Shown: positions 39,829-48,590, numbered from the stretch's first letter. The stretch is DNA of 64,000 nucleotides from an uncultured Burkholderiales bacterium (GCA_937864175.1 CALMJH010000017.1:1-64000); one strand, 5' to 3'. Numbers and translations: made by a program. The notes: a model not told the origin generated them from the letters alone.

Positions 39829-40192
39829 GAAGTGGGCCTGTAGGCCGGATTCTGTTACGGGACTGGGCAGGCCCAGTCCTATGGCGACCATCCATCTAGG
39901 CCCGTCATTGCTGACGAGCTCAAGCCACCTACCCGCGCGCATCGGGCGGGACACCCCTTCAAGGACAAGCCTCTCGCGCGCCTACTTGGTGTTGCTCCGG
40001 GTGGAGGTTACCGCGTTTCACATCCTCGACCATGCCCTTGGCCGGTCGATTACTCGTCTCTGTGGCCCTGTTCCTCGCCTTGGGTGAACCAATGGTCCAC
40101 TTGCTGCGTACGGCCGTTAGCCGTCACCCCTCCCTGTGGAGTCCGGACCTTCCTCTCCCGGCTGAGCCGGCAGCGGCCGCCCAGCCCACTTC
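39829..40192 (-). ncRNA. rnpB: RNase P RNA (M1 type, class A)
   Basis: Catalytic RNA that matures the 5' ends of tRNAs. The ends pair (GAAGTGGGC at 40192 down with GCCCACTTC ending at 39829; P1). Conserved blocks appear in order on the minus strand: GAGGAAGGTCCGGACTCC near 40155-40138 (CR-I and P4 5' strand), ACTCCACAGGGAGG, GTAACCTCCACCCGGAGCAA, CCAAGTAGG, GGTGGCTTGAGCTCGTCAG, CCTAGATGGATGG, and AACAGAATCCGGCCTA (CR-V and P4 3' strand) near 39855-39841. Length about 364 nt. P4 carries a paired change from the bacterial norm (see findings). End points are estimated from the P1 helix. Confidence 0.95.
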
Positions 40193-40200
40193 CAGGACAG

Positions 40201-40206
40201 ACTATA
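40201..40206 (-). promoter_or_regulatory. -10 element of rnpB
   Basis: TATAGT on the minus strand lies 8 bp upstream of the first base of RNase P RNA (40192), the right distance for its start. The -35 17 bp further up (CTGCGG) is poor. Confidence 0.55.
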
Positions 40207-40258
40207 GGGCCAAAGTGATTCCACCGCAGCACAGAGTCGTCGTGACTGCGGCCGGGAC

Positions 40259-41074
40259 CTAGCCTCTGGGGGGCGGTCGAAAAATTCGCCGGTCAGCATA
40301 GAAGTCGTCGTGGTCATTGCCCAGCGTCCAATCGGGCAGGCCACAGAGGGGCATCGGATAAAAACGGCCTGGACTCTGGTCGCCGAGGCCCGATGCCTGG
40401 CCGCGCAGGGCTCTGCAGGCAGTCTGGTCCACCAACTCCCAGGCTGCCATGTGAATAGAGAGGGGAGATGGAGTTGACCACTCCAGAAGCCAGACATGGC
40501 CAGTGGTGCCGGCATAGAGAGACTCTGCCTTCTCAAGTAGGGCATGTCCGATTGGCCAGACAGACCATGCCCCAGTCAGCCAACGCTGACGGTGCGTGCG
40601 CAACAACCAGGCCCAGTCGTGCTGGGCCCATGGCCCTGCCAGGTCATCGACCGAGTCGACCATGACCAGCAGGCCATTCTCATCAAGTACCGTCGCCCAA
40701 TCTCGAAACCGCCCTCGTCGGTTGGTCTGATGGCCCTGTTGGGCAATGACCTCGGCCTGGCCTGCATTGAGGCTAGCCTTCAGTCCCGGGAGGTGCAGCC
40801 AGATCAGTGCATTGAAACGGTCATGCAGATTGTCCCGAGTCGGCAGGCATCCCGTCTGGGCAATGAAGGACTCATAGGCCTGGTCGGAGGGCTTCTCGCC
40901 GTGCTCCACCATGACCAGCGGATGCCCGTTCCCGGAGCGCAGCCCGCGTCGCTTGGCGGCCGCATTGAACCAAGTGATGAGATCGGTCAGGGGTGCCCGA
41001 AGGCAGGTCTCAACAGCCTTGGGATCAAAGGCCGAGAGCCAGGGTCTTGAGGCGGCTAGTTGGCCAACGCCCAA
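40259..41074 (-). CDS. DUF3025 domain protein
   Basis: A 271-residue soluble protein of unknown function. Visible features include WLSAFDPKAVETCLRAPLTD, a NALIWLHLPGLKASLNAGQA block, LDENGLLVMVDSVDDLAGPW and a C-terminal FYPMPLCGLPDWTLGNDHDD, all characteristic of DUF3025, a family found mainly in Beta- and Gammaproteobacteria next to pyrC. The conserved acidic residues and WDW-like aromatics suggest an enzyme, but none is proven. It starts 19 bp inside pyrC and ends just before rnpB. Confidence 0.83.
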   Translation of the reverse strand: MGVGQLAASRPWLSAFDPKAVETCLRAPLTDLITWFNAAAKRRGLRSGNGHPLVMVEHGEKPSDQAYESFIAQTGCLPTRDNLHDRFNALIWLHLPGLKASLNAGQAEVIAQQGHQTNRRGRFRDWATVLDENGLLVMVDSVDDLAGPWAQHDWAWLLRTHRQRWLTGAWSVWPIGHALLEKAESLYAGTTGHVWLLEWSTPSPLSIHMAAWELVDQTACRALRGQASGLGDQSPGRFYPMPLCGLPDWTLGNDHDDFYADRRIFRPPPRG

Positions 41075-42099
41075 TCGAGTCTCTGGCCTGCCGCCAGTGG
41101 AACAATGGTCTGGCCGCCATTCCCAAAGGGGAGACTCTCTGCAATGGTCTGCGCCGACCGAACGAGTCGAATAGTCTCCGAGGAGGACTCCAGGCCGTAG
41201 AAGGCCGCGCCATGGTGACTCGCGAATCCCGCGAGACGATCAAGTCGGCCAACCGACTCAAAGGCCTGGGCATAGAGGGCCAGGGCATCGGGCGCGCTGA
41301 AACATCCTGCGCATCCGCAATCCATCTCCTTGGTGTTTCGGGCGTGTGGGGCGGAGTCTGTTCCTAGAAAAAACCGCGGACTGCCGCTGGTGGCGGCCTC
41401 AAGCAGAGCGAGCCGGTGTGACTCGCGCTTGAGCACGGGTAGGCAGTAGTAGTGTGGTCGCAGCCCACCCTGAAAGAGACTGTTTCGATTGAAGAGAAGA
41501 TGCTGTGGGGTGATGGTGGCACCAATCGGCTCCTGGGCCTGACGCACATAATCGGCGGCCTGGCTGGTGGTGATGTGCTCGAAGACCACCCGAAGGCCCG
41601 GGAAACGCTGCCGCAATGGAATTAGGACTCGGTCAATGAAAAAAGCCTCACGGTCAAAGACATCTACCTGGGGGTCGGTGACCTCGCCATGGACGCACAA
41701 GACCACCCCCTGTTTTTCCATCTCAGCCAAGGCCGCCTCGCAGCGACGAAGATCTGTCACGCCACTCTCCGAATTCGTGGTGGCTCCTGCAGGGTAGAGC
41801 TTGAAGGCCAGAATGTCCTCTGACTGGGCCGCTGCCCTGACTTCGTCGGCCGAGGTCTGATCGGTGAGGTAGAGCGTCATGTAAGGCTTGAAAGAGGCTG
41901 ACGCGGGGCCAAGGGCTGCCAGAATCCGACTCCGATAAGCCAGGGCCATCTGGACTGAGACCACCGGTGGCTTCAGATTGGGCATCACCAGTGCGCGGCC
42001 AAACTGCCGCGCAGAGTAGCCCACCACACTGGCCATGTCTGCTCCATCTCGGAGATGGAGGTGCCAGTCGTCTGGTCTGGGCAGAACACATTCATTCAC
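41056..42099 (-). CDS. pyrC: Dihydroorotase (class II)
   Basis: Third step of pyrimidine synthesis: ring closure of carbamoyl aspartate to dihydroorotate. The 347-residue amidohydrolase has the zinc motif RPDDWHLHLRDGADM, carbamylated-Lys region DILAFKLYPAGATTNSESGV, metal His residues in LCVHGEV and VFEHITT, ATITPQHLLFNRN, and the catalytic Asp in FFLGTDSAPHARNTKEMDCG. The start is GTG 42099 behind a ggag ribosome site. A strong hairpin separates it from ttuD. The stop lies inside the DUF3025 gene. Confidence 0.95.
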   Translation of the reverse strand: MNECVLPRPDDWHLHLRDGADMASVVGYSARQFGRALVMPNLKPPVVSVQMALAYRSRILAALGPASASFKPYMTLYLTDQTSADEVRAAAQSEDILAFKLYPAGATTNSESGVTDLRRCEAALAEMEKQGVVLCVHGEVTDPQVDVFDREAFFIDRVLIPLRQRFPGLRVVFEHITTSQAADYVRQAQEPIGATITPQHLLFNRNSLFQGGLRPHYYCLPVLKRESHRLALLEAATSGSPRFFLGTDSAPHARNTKEMDCGCAGCFSAPDALALYAQAFESVGRLDRLAGFASHHGAAFYGLESSSETIRLVRSAQTIAESLPFGNGGQTIVPLAAGQRLDWALAN

Positions 42100-42119
42100 G
42101 TCGGGATCTCCGCAAGGGT

Positions 42120-42150
42120 CTCAAGGCCCGCATCGGGGCGGGCTCTTGAG
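42120..42150 (-). other. Strong hairpin between ttuD and pyrC
   Basis: A 12-bp stem with one bulged base: arms CTCAAG(A)GCCCGC and GCGGGCCTTGAG around a CCCGAT loop (minus strand). It begins 2 nt after the ttuD stop and ends 21 nt before the pyrC GTG, close to the ribosome site. No T-run follows, so it is not a standard intrinsic terminator; it could protect the ttuD 3' end or modulate pyrC expression. Confidence 0.5.
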
Positions 42151-42151
42151 C

Positions 42152-43495
42152 CTATAGTACGAGAATCGCTCGATAGTCGTTCACGTTGGTGCGGGTTGGT
42201 CCGGTCACAACCGAGAGTCCGAGCGGCTCGAAAATCGAGAGCGCATCATTGGCATGGAGTGCCCTCTGTGGGTTCAGGCCCAGGGCCCTTGCCTGGGCAA
42301 GGGTCGTGGGCGTGAGCAAGGCGCCGGCTGCCTCACTGGCGCCGTCAATGCCATCGGTATCAGCAGCCACACCGTAGACCTGCGAGCCCACTGCCAACGC
42401 CTCAAGGGCCAAGGCCATGGACAAGAGGTATTCGGTGCAACGTCCTCCGCGGCCAGCCCCCCGGACCGTGACCGTGCATTCACCGCCGGAAATCAAGGCA
42501 ATCGGTCGTGAAAATCCCTCAGCCCGGTCTTGGGCGATTTCACGAACCCAAGAGGCCAAGCCCGTAGCAACGTCGCGGGCTTCACCCGTAACAGAGTCTC
42601 CAAGAACAATGGGCCGAACCCCTGCTTCTGCAAAGACCGCTGCGGCTGCTCGAAGGCTCTGCTGGGCGGTGGCGACCAGTCGAGTCGTGACATGGGAGAG
42701 CCTCGGATCTCCTGGCTTTGGTGTCTCCTCCAGCTGGCCATCGAGGCCGGCCCGAAGGTGGGCCCGAATGGCGGCCGGCGGCTCAACCTCCCAGCGGTCT
42801 AAGACATCCAGAGCATCGCGATAGGTGGATGGGTCGGCGCTGCAGGGGCCCGAGGCAATGGCCGAGGGGTCGTCTCCCACCACATCGGAGATGACCAGTG
42901 CAGTGACCGGTGCGCGACTCGCCAGGGCCAGGCGGCCCCCCTGAATTCTTGAGAGGTGTTTTCGCACGACATTCATGTCGGTGATGGGCGCGCCAGACCG
43001 AAGAAGATCGGCGGTGAGCCGTTTGAGGTCAGCCATGCTCACCGATTCAACCGGCAACGAGAGCAGGCTTGAGCCACCACCGGAGACCAAGACAATGAGT
43101 TGGTCATCGGGCCCGAGCCTGCCGACCTGCTCAAAAATAGAGGCAGCGGCCTTCTCACCGGCCTGGTCTGGAACCGGATGGCCCGCCTCGATACACGCGA
43201 TTCGAGACAGTGGAAGGCCGTGGGCATATCGGGTGATCACAAGGCCAGACAATGGCTTGTCCTGTGGCCAGGCGGCCTCCACCGCAGCAGCCATGCTCGC
43301 GGCAGCCTTGCCCGCCCCCACGACCAGGGTGCGGCCAGTCGGTGGCGAAGGCAGCGCATTTGAGAGCAGTTGCAGGGGGTCTGCTGCGGCGATCGCTGAC
43401 TGAAAGCTCTGACGCAGCAGGGTCAGCCAGTCAGACTGGTCCCGCTGTGACTCGTCTACCTGGGGCCCGGGCCTGGAGGAGGTCTCGGTGCTCAT
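42152..43495 (-). CDS. ttuD: Glycerate 2-kinase / TtuD-type (DUF4147-MOFRL)
   Basis: A 447-residue type-II glycerate kinase, phosphorylating D-glycerate to 2-phosphoglycerate; older annotations call it hydroxypyruvate reductase TtuD. DUF4147 domain: TLVVGAGKAAASMAAAVEAA, VLVSGGGSSLLSLPVESVSM, MNVVRKHLSRIQGGRLALAS, ISDVVGDDPSAIASGP. The MOFRL domain at the C-terminus has LISGGECTVTVRGAGRGGRC and AADTDGIDGASEAAGALLTP. It overlaps ttuC by 4 bp, so tartrate dehydrogenase and glycerate kinase would be made together: tartrate is oxidatively decarboxylated to glycerate, which is then phosphorylated into glycolysis. Confidence 0.9.
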   Translation of the reverse strand: MSTETSSRPGPQVDESQRDQSDWLTLLRQSFQSAIAAADPLQLLSNALPSPPTGRTLVVGAGKAAASMAAAVEAAWPQDKPLSGLVITRYAHGLPLSRIACIEAGHPVPDQAGEKAAASIFEQVGRLGPDDQLIVLVSGGGSSLLSLPVESVSMADLKRLTADLLRSGAPITDMNVVRKHLSRIQGGRLALASRAPVTALVISDVVGDDPSAIASGPCSADPSTYRDALDVLDRWEVEPPAAIRAHLRAGLDGQLEETPKPGDPRLSHVTTRLVATAQQSLRAAAAVFAEAGVRPIVLGDSVTGEARDVATGLASWVREIAQDRAEGFSRPIALISGGECTVTVRGAGRGGRCTEYLLSMALALEALAVGSQVYGVAADTDGIDGASEAAGALLTPTTLAQARALGLNPQRALHANDALSIFEPLGLSVVTGPTRTNVNDYRAILVL

Positions 43496-44562
43496 GCGGT
43501 CGCGACCGCCTCGGCAATGGCGCGACCAACGTCAAGAGTCCCCGCAGTCCCGCCGAGATCGCGGGTCTTGGGCCCCTCGCGCAGCACGAGTTCAATGGCA
43601 CGGAGAATGGCATCGTGCGCCTCTGGGTGACCAAGGAAGTCCAGCATCATTGCCCCAGACCAGATCTGACCAATGGGATTGGCAATGCCCTTTCCAGCAA
43701 TATCCGGCGCGGACCCATGGACGGGCTCAAACAATGAGGGAAAGTTGCGCTCGGGATTGAGATTGCCGGAGGGCGCAATGCCGATCGTGCCCGTGCAGGC
43801 TGGACCCAGGTCCGAGAGAATATCACCGAAGAGATTGCTCGCGACCACCACGTCAAACCAGTCGGGGTGTTGAACGAAGTGGGCGGTCAGGATGTCGATG
43901 TGGAATTTGTCGGTCCGGACCTCGGGGTAGTGTTTGGCCATCTCCTCAACCCGCTGGTCCCACCAGGGCATGGTGATGGCGATACCGTTGCTCTTGGTGG
44001 CCGAGGTGAGGTGTTTTTTGGGGCGCTTGTTGGCCAGCTCGTAGGCAAATCGCAAGACGCGATCGGTCCCGTGGCGGGTCATGACCGTCTCCTGAATGAC
44101 CACCTCTCGATCCGTGCCTCCAAACATCACGCCACCGACAGAGGAATACTCGCCCTCGGTATTCTCCCGAACCACATAGAAATCGATGTCGCCAGGCTCC
44201 CGCCCCGCCAAGGGAGATCGAACGCCCGGCATAAGCCGGACAGGGCGCAGGTTGACGTACTGGTCAAACTCCCGACGAAACTTCAGCAGTGACCCCCAGA
44301 GGGAGACATGATCGGGGACGGTCGCCGGCCACCCGACCGCACCATAAAAGAGTGCGTCATAGCCCCCGATCTGGTCCTTCCAGTCTGGTGGCAGCATGTC
44401 GCCATGCTTGAGGTAGTAGTCGCAGGAGGCAAAGTCAAAGTGGTCGAAAGCCAACACCAGATTAAACCGGCGGGCCACGGCCTCCAGAACTCGGATGCCT
44501 TCGGGCATGACCTCTCGGCCAATGCCGTCCCCAGGAATGGCAGCAATTCGAATGCGTGACAT
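43492..44562 (-). CDS. ttuC: Tartrate dehydrogenase/decarboxylase (TtuC/DmlA type)
   Basis: NAD-dependent beta-decarboxylating dehydrogenase of the isopropylmalate/isocitrate dehydrogenase family, acting on tartrate or D-malate. The 356-residue protein has IAAIPGDGIGREVMPEGIRV, the substrate loop LLKFRREFDQYVNLRPVRLM, VVRENTEGEYSSVGGVMFGG, KSNGIAITMPWWDQRVEEMA, the metal site VVVASNLFGDILSDLGPACT and FEPVHGSAPDIAGKGIANPI. The tryptophan in ITMPWWDQR and the glycerate kinase partner favour tartrate or D-malate over isopropylmalate. It follows aapP by 80 bp. Confidence 0.87.
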   Translation of the reverse strand: MSRIRIAAIPGDGIGREVMPEGIRVLEAVARRFNLVLAFDHFDFASCDYYLKHGDMLPPDWKDQIGGYDALFYGAVGWPATVPDHVSLWGSLLKFRREFDQYVNLRPVRLMPGVRSPLAGREPGDIDFYVVRENTEGEYSSVGGVMFGGTDREVVIQETVMTRHGTDRVLRFAYELANKRPKKHLTSATKSNGIAITMPWWDQRVEEMAKHYPEVRTDKFHIDILTAHFVQHPDWFDVVVASNLFGDILSDLGPACTGTIGIAPSGNLNPERNFPSLFEPVHGSAPDIAGKGIANPIGQIWSGAMMLDFLGHPEAHDAILRAIELVLREGPKTRDLGGTAGTLDVGRAIAEAVATA

Positions 44563-44642
44563 GACGTTCCTTTCTAACGACCAGTTTTCAATGGAGGATG
44601 GTTGGTGTCGAGACCGAGGCCCTGCCCGAGCCGACCATCGAG

Positions 44643-45377
44643 TCAGTGCGACAAGATCTTGCTCAGGAAGTCGATGGCTCTTGGGTGCTTGGGTGACCCA
44701 AAGAAGGTGTTGGGGTCGGCCTGCTCCACCACCCGGCCCGCATCCATGAAGACCACCCTGTCGGCCACCTCTCGTGCAAATCCCATCTCATGGGTTACAC
44801 AGACCATGGTGGAACCTTGTTGCGCAAGGGAGACCATGACGTCGAGGACTTCCTTCACCATCTCAGGATCGAGGGCGCTGGTGGGCTCATCAAAGAGCAA
44901 GACCTTGGGCGACATACAGAGAGTTCGAGCGATGGCCACCCGCTGCTGCTGCCCGCCGGAGAGTTGCCCGGGGTATTTGTGGGCCTGCTCGGCAATCCTG
45001 ACGCGCTCAAGTTGGGCGAGACCGTTCTCGGCGGCCTGCTTGGGGTCAAGGCCCAAGACATGAATAGGCGCAAGCGTCAGGTTTTCAAGGACTGTAAGGT
45101 GCGGAAAAAGATTAAAGCTCTGAAAGACCATGCCCACCTGCTCTCGGACTCGGTGGATGGCCTTGAGGTCCTCGGTGAGGTGGGTCCCGCAGACGGTGAG
45201 CCGGCCAGCCTGATAAGACTCTAGCGCATTCACACAGCGAATCAGTGTTGATTTTCCGCTGCCCGAGGGGCCACAGACCACAATGCGCTCGCCAGGCTTC
45301 ACGTCCAGATCGATCTCATGGAGAACCTGAAACTGACCGTACCATTTGGAGACTTTTTCAAAAGAGATGATCGACAT
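44643..45377 (-). CDS. aapP: Polar amino-acid ABC transporter ATP-binding protein (AapP type)
   Basis: ATPase of the general L-amino-acid importer. The 244-residue protein has [20 protein letters not shown] (Walker A), the Q-loop [16 protein letters not shown], signature [18 protein letters not shown] and Walker [16 protein letters not shown], and the H-loop [17 protein letters not shown]. It closely resembles AapP/GltL/GlnQ ATPases. Last gene of aapJ-aapQ-aapM-aapP, 15 bp after aapM. Confidence 0.93.
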   Translation of the reverse strand: MSIISFEKVSKWYGQFQVLHEIDLDVKPGERIVVCGPSGSGKSTLIRCVNALESYQAGRLTVCGTHLTEDLKAIHRVREQVGMVFQSFNLFPHLTVLENLTLAPIHVLGLDPKQAAENGLAQLERVRIAEQAHKYPGQLSGGQQQRVAIARTLCMSPKVLLFDEPTSALDPEMVKEVLDVMVSLAQQGSTMVCVTHEMGFAREVADRVVFMDAGRVVEQADPNTFFGSPKHPRAIDFLSKILSH

Positions 45378-45392
45378 GCTCGGGCACCTTCG

Positions 45393-46457
45393 TTATCGTC
45401 TGGCTGCTGCAAAGTCCCGCTCAAGACCGCGGGCATATTTGCTCATGGCGCTACAAAAAACCCAGTAGACCAACGCAACAAAAATAAAACCTTCCACATA
45501 AAAGGGTCGCCATTCTGGATCCGCCAGGGCCAGTCGAAGGCTACCAAAAAGCTCAAAGAGGCTGACCACGGTCACCAGCGAGGTGTCTTTGAAGAGGGCA
45601 ATAAAGCTATTGACCAGGGGGGGCACCACGACCCGGAAGGCCTGCGGCAAGACGACCTTGCGCTGAGTGAGCCAATACCCCAGCCCCAGAGACTGGGCCG
45701 CCTCCAGTTGGCCACGCGGCAGGCTGTTGATGCCTCCACGAATGACTTCGGCCTGATAGGCTGCACTGAAGAGGGTGAGGCCTACCGCGACCCGGAGCAA
45801 GACATCGGGATTCATGCCGCTAGGAAGAAAGAGCGGGAACATAAAACTGGCCATAAACAGGACTGTCACCAGCGGAACACCCCGGACGACCTCAACAAAG
45901 GTGGAACAGACGGCGCGAATGAGTGGAAGGTCTGAGGACCGTCCCAGGGCCAAGGCCACCGCAAGCGGCAGAGACAGAAGGTTTCCAATGATTGCCAGCA
46001 GGAGGGTGAGGGAGAGGCCCCCCAGTCTCTCGGTCGGGACCGCCTGGAGCCCCGCGAAACCACCGAGCATCAGGAGCACGGAGAAGACCACCATGCCCAC
46101 AGCCCCCAACAAGATGGAAGGCCGCCACCACTGTCGACGAGCGATGACCAGGCAACTCGCCACCATGAGAAGACTCGCCAGTGTGGGCCGCCAGAGTTCT
46201 TCAAATGGATAACGGCCAAAAAGAATCAGTCGCCATTTCTCTCCAATAAGCCCCCAGCAGGCGCCTTCGCCCCGTGCGGCCCGGCAGGCTTCCAGGTTGT
46301 TTTCAAAGACTGCCTCGGTCAGACCCCAGGGCACCAACTGGACGGCAAGCCAGCAGAGAATGGCGAGCGAAAACAACGAAATAACTGAGTTGAGTCGACC
46401 CCGAAAGAGGACGCCGAAAAACCCGGGGCTTGCCTTGGTCGACAGAGACTGAATCAT
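45393..46457 (-). CDS. aapM: Amino-acid ABC transporter permease (AapM type)
   Basis: One of two membrane subunits of the importer. The 354-residue protein has an N-terminal extension with membrane spans typical of AapM (GRLNSVISLFSLAILCWLAV, then CWGLIGEKWRLILFGRYPFE), and the core permease domain with the ATPase-contact EAA loop EAAQSLGLGYWLTQRKVVLP. VEVVRGVPLVTVLFMASFMF and NSFIALFKDTSLVTVVSLFE are classic of His/Glu/polar amino-acid permeases. It abuts aapQ (TAG directly followed by ATG). Confidence 0.92.
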   Translation of the reverse strand: MIQSLSTKASPGFFGVLFRGRLNSVISLFSLAILCWLAVQLVPWGLTEAVFENNLEACRAARGEGACWGLIGEKWRLILFGRYPFEELWRPTLASLLMVASCLVIARRQWWRPSILLGAVGMVVFSVLLMLGGFAGLQAVPTERLGGLSLTLLLAIIGNLLSLPLAVALALGRSSDLPLIRAVCSTFVEVVRGVPLVTVLFMASFMFPLFLPSGMNPDVLLRVAVGLTLFSAAYQAEVIRGGINSLPRGQLEAAQSLGLGYWLTQRKVVLPQAFRVVVPPLVNSFIALFKDTSLVTVVSLFELFGSLRLALADPEWRPFYVEGFIFVALVYWVFCSAMSKYARGLERDFAAARR

Positions 46458-47438
46458 CTACCGCTCCTTCAGGCGACTGGCCCGCTCAAAACGATGCATC
46501 AGAAACGAGGTGGCCAGCGAGATGGTGAGATAGACCAGCATGAGCAGCGAGATGGCCTCGACCGCATGACCCGTCTGATTCAGCGTCGTGGTCGCTACGC
46601 TCACCAATTCTGGATAACCAATGGCTACTGCAAGGCTGCTGTTCTTGGTGAGGTTGAGGTATTGGTTGGTGGTGGGCGGAATGATCACCCGAAGCGCCTG
46701 GGGCAGGATGACCAGGCGAAGCTGCTGCCAACCTGAGAGACCCAAGGCCTTGGCGGCCTCAGCCTGGCCCTTGGGGACCGACAAAATGCCTGCCCGAATC
46801 ACCTCTGCGATAAAGGCACTGGTGTAGATGGAGAGACCGGCCAACAGGGCCAAAAACTCTGGCGAGAGAGTGCCACCCCCAGTGAGGCCGAAGGGGCCCG
46901 GCTCTGGGATGGACCAGTCGGAGAACCAGCCCTCGGCAAACCAGGGAAAGTGCAGGCCGCCCTTGTCCAAATAAAAGCCCGCTCCCATCGCCACGGGCGA
47001 GGCATTGTCCGGCAGGGCTGCCGTCAGGGAGAGGTACCAGAAGAAGAGTTGCAGCAGCAGGGGAATGTTTCGGACAATTTCAACAAAGGATCGGCAGAGG
47101 CCAGCAAGCAGAGGGTTGATGGAGAGACTGCCGATTGCAATCACGAGACCCATGAGGGTGGCGATGAGAACACCCAGGACCGCGACCCGAAGGGTGTTGA
47201 GGATGCCAACGGCATAGGCCCGCCAGTAGGTACTATCGGCCGTGTACTCAATAGAGCGTTCAGAAATATCAAACCCTGCTGGCCCAGAGAGAAAATCAAA
47301 ACCCAACTCGATACCACGCTTGGCCAGGTTGTCCTGCAGATTGCCGATGACCAGCCAGAGTCCAAGCAGCAGGCAGAGCACCAAGAGTGCCTGCCAGAAG
47401 GCGGCCCTCAGACGAGGATTGGAGAGAGAAGAAAACAT
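46458..47438 (-). CDS. aapQ: Amino-acid ABC transporter permease (AapQ type)
   Basis: Second permease of the importer, 326 residues. It begins with a span near residues 12-30 and a periplasmic loop RGIELGFDFLSGPAGFDISE characteristic of AapQ, then VEIVRNIPLLLQLFFWYLSL, EVIRAGILSVPKGQAEAAKA with the EAA loop, and NQYLNLTKNSSLAVAIGYPE. Pairs with AapM. 55 bp downstream of aapJ. Confidence 0.92.
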   Translation of the reverse strand: MFSSLSNPRLRAAFWQALLVLCLLLGLWLVIGNLQDNLAKRGIELGFDFLSGPAGFDISERSIEYTADSTYWRAYAVGILNTLRVAVLGVLIATLMGLVIAIGSLSINPLLAGLCRSFVEIVRNIPLLLQLFFWYLSLTAALPDNASPVAMGAGFYLDKGGLHFPWFAEGWFSDWSIPEPGPFGLTGGGTLSPEFLALLAGLSIYTSAFIAEVIRAGILSVPKGQAEAAKALGLSGWQQLRLVILPQALRVIIPPTTNQYLNLTKNSSLAVAIGYPELVSVATTTLNQTGHAVEAISLLMLVYLTISLATSFLMHRFERASRLKER

Positions 47439-47493
47439 CCGCAGACGCAGCAGGCTGACCCATGGGGATCAGCCCGCTGCCCTGTGACAAGTC

Positions 47494-48522
47494 TTAGCGG
47501 ATGGGGGGAGCGTACTGCAGGCCGCCCTTGGTCCAGAGTGCATTCTGACCACGGTCTAGCTTGAGCGGTGTGTTCTTGCCAACGTTGCGCTCAAAGACCT
47601 CGCCGTAGTTGCCCACCTGTTTGATGACCCGGTAGGCCCAGGCAGCATCAGACCCGAGAGACTTGCCGAAGTCGTTGTTGCCCTGGCCGAGCAGACGCTG
47701 GATGCTGGGGTTGGCATCAGATTTCATCTGATCGACATTGTTAGAGGTCACACCCAGTTCCTCAGCCTCGAGCATGGCGAAATGGACCCAGGTGACGAGC
47801 TTGGCCCAGTCCTCGTCACCACGGCGGACCACAGGCCCGAGGGGTTCCTTGCTAATGATCTCGGGCAGGATGACGTGGTCGGCAGGGTTTTTCATGTCGT
47901 TGGCCCGGATGGCGGCCAGCTGAGAAGCGTCCGAAGTGAAGACCGCACAACGACCTTCTGCATAGGCTGCTACCAGAGCCTTCAGGTCCTCATAGACAAC
48001 TGGCTTGTAGGTCATCTTCATGGAGCGGAAATAGTCTGCAAGGTTCTTCTCGGTGGTGGTACCCGACTGGACGCAGACCGTCGCACCCTTGAGCTGCTTG
48101 GCCGACTTAACGTTGAGTTTCTTGGGAATCAAGAAGCCCTGACCATCATAGAAAGTGGTGGCGCCAAAGTTGAGGCCCAGCTGGGTATCCCGGCTCATGG
48201 TCCAGGTGGTGTTGCGAGAGAGGACGTCAATCTCGCCTGACTGCAATGCGGTGAAGCGTTGTGCTGCATTCAGGGGCACATACCGCACCTTGTTGGCATC
48301 GCCAAGAGCGGCAGCCGCAACTGCGCGACAGAAGTCCACGTCAAAGCCGGTCCACTTGCCAGCGCTGTCTGCAATTCCGAATCCGCCCAGGCCAGCATTT
48401 ACGCCACAGGACAGGGTGCCTTTCTGCTTGACGCTGTCCATAGTCTTGCCCGCCAGCGCGGGGCCTGCCGTCAACGCAAGGCCAGCGGCCAGCGAGAGGC
48501 TCAATAGAGATTTTTTCAGCAT
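47494..48522 (-). CDS. aapJ: General L-amino-acid periplasmic binding protein (AapJ type)
   Basis: Periplasmic receptor delivering amino acids to AapQMP. The 342-residue protein has a Sec signal peptide (LLSLSLAAGLALTAGPALA, cleavage before GKT at about 25) and the SBP_bac_3 signatures GFDVDFCRAVAAAALGDANK, RFTALQSGEIDVLSRNTTWT, KGATVCVQSGTTTEKNLADY and PVVRRGDEDWAKLVTWVHFA. Start ATG 48522 has an aggagtc ribosome site. First gene of its operon behind a sigma-54-type promoter, with 55 bp before aapQ. Confidence 0.94.
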   Translation of the reverse strand: MLKKSLLSLSLAAGLALTAGPALAGKTMDSVKQKGTLSCGVNAGLGGFGIADSAGKWTGFDVDFCRAVAAAALGDANKVRYVPLNAAQRFTALQSGEIDVLSRNTTWTMSRDTQLGLNFGATTFYDGQGFLIPKKLNVKSAKQLKGATVCVQSGTTTEKNLADYFRSMKMTYKPVVYEDLKALVAAYAEGRCAVFTSDASQLAAIRANDMKNPADHVILPEIISKEPLGPVVRRGDEDWAKLVTWVHFAMLEAEELGVTSNNVDQMKSDANPSIQRLLGQGNNDFGKSLGSDAAWAYRVIKQVGNYGEVFERNVGKNTPLKLDRGQNALWTKGGLQYAPPIR

Positions 48523-48574
48523 GCACGACTCCTCTTGGATGAAGTAAGAAACATCTGACCAGCACGGTTTAGCG

Positions 48575-48590
48575 AGCAACTAGTGTGCCT
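48575..48590 (-). promoter_or_regulatory. Sigma-54 (-24/-12) promoter of aapJQMP
   Basis: Minus strand AGGCAC-ACTAG-TTGCT matches the RpoN consensus TGGCAC-N5-TTGCW at all but the first base, with GG and GC exactly 10 bases apart. The -12 GC lies about 55 bp upstream of the aapJ start. Predicts activation by an enhancer-binding protein, most simply NtrC under nitrogen limitation. Confidence 0.75.

Noticed and set aside
44563..44642. Third sigma-54 promoter, before ttuC
   Set aside because: Only chance GG-N10-GC matches in GC-rich sequence; no TGGCAC or TTGC core.
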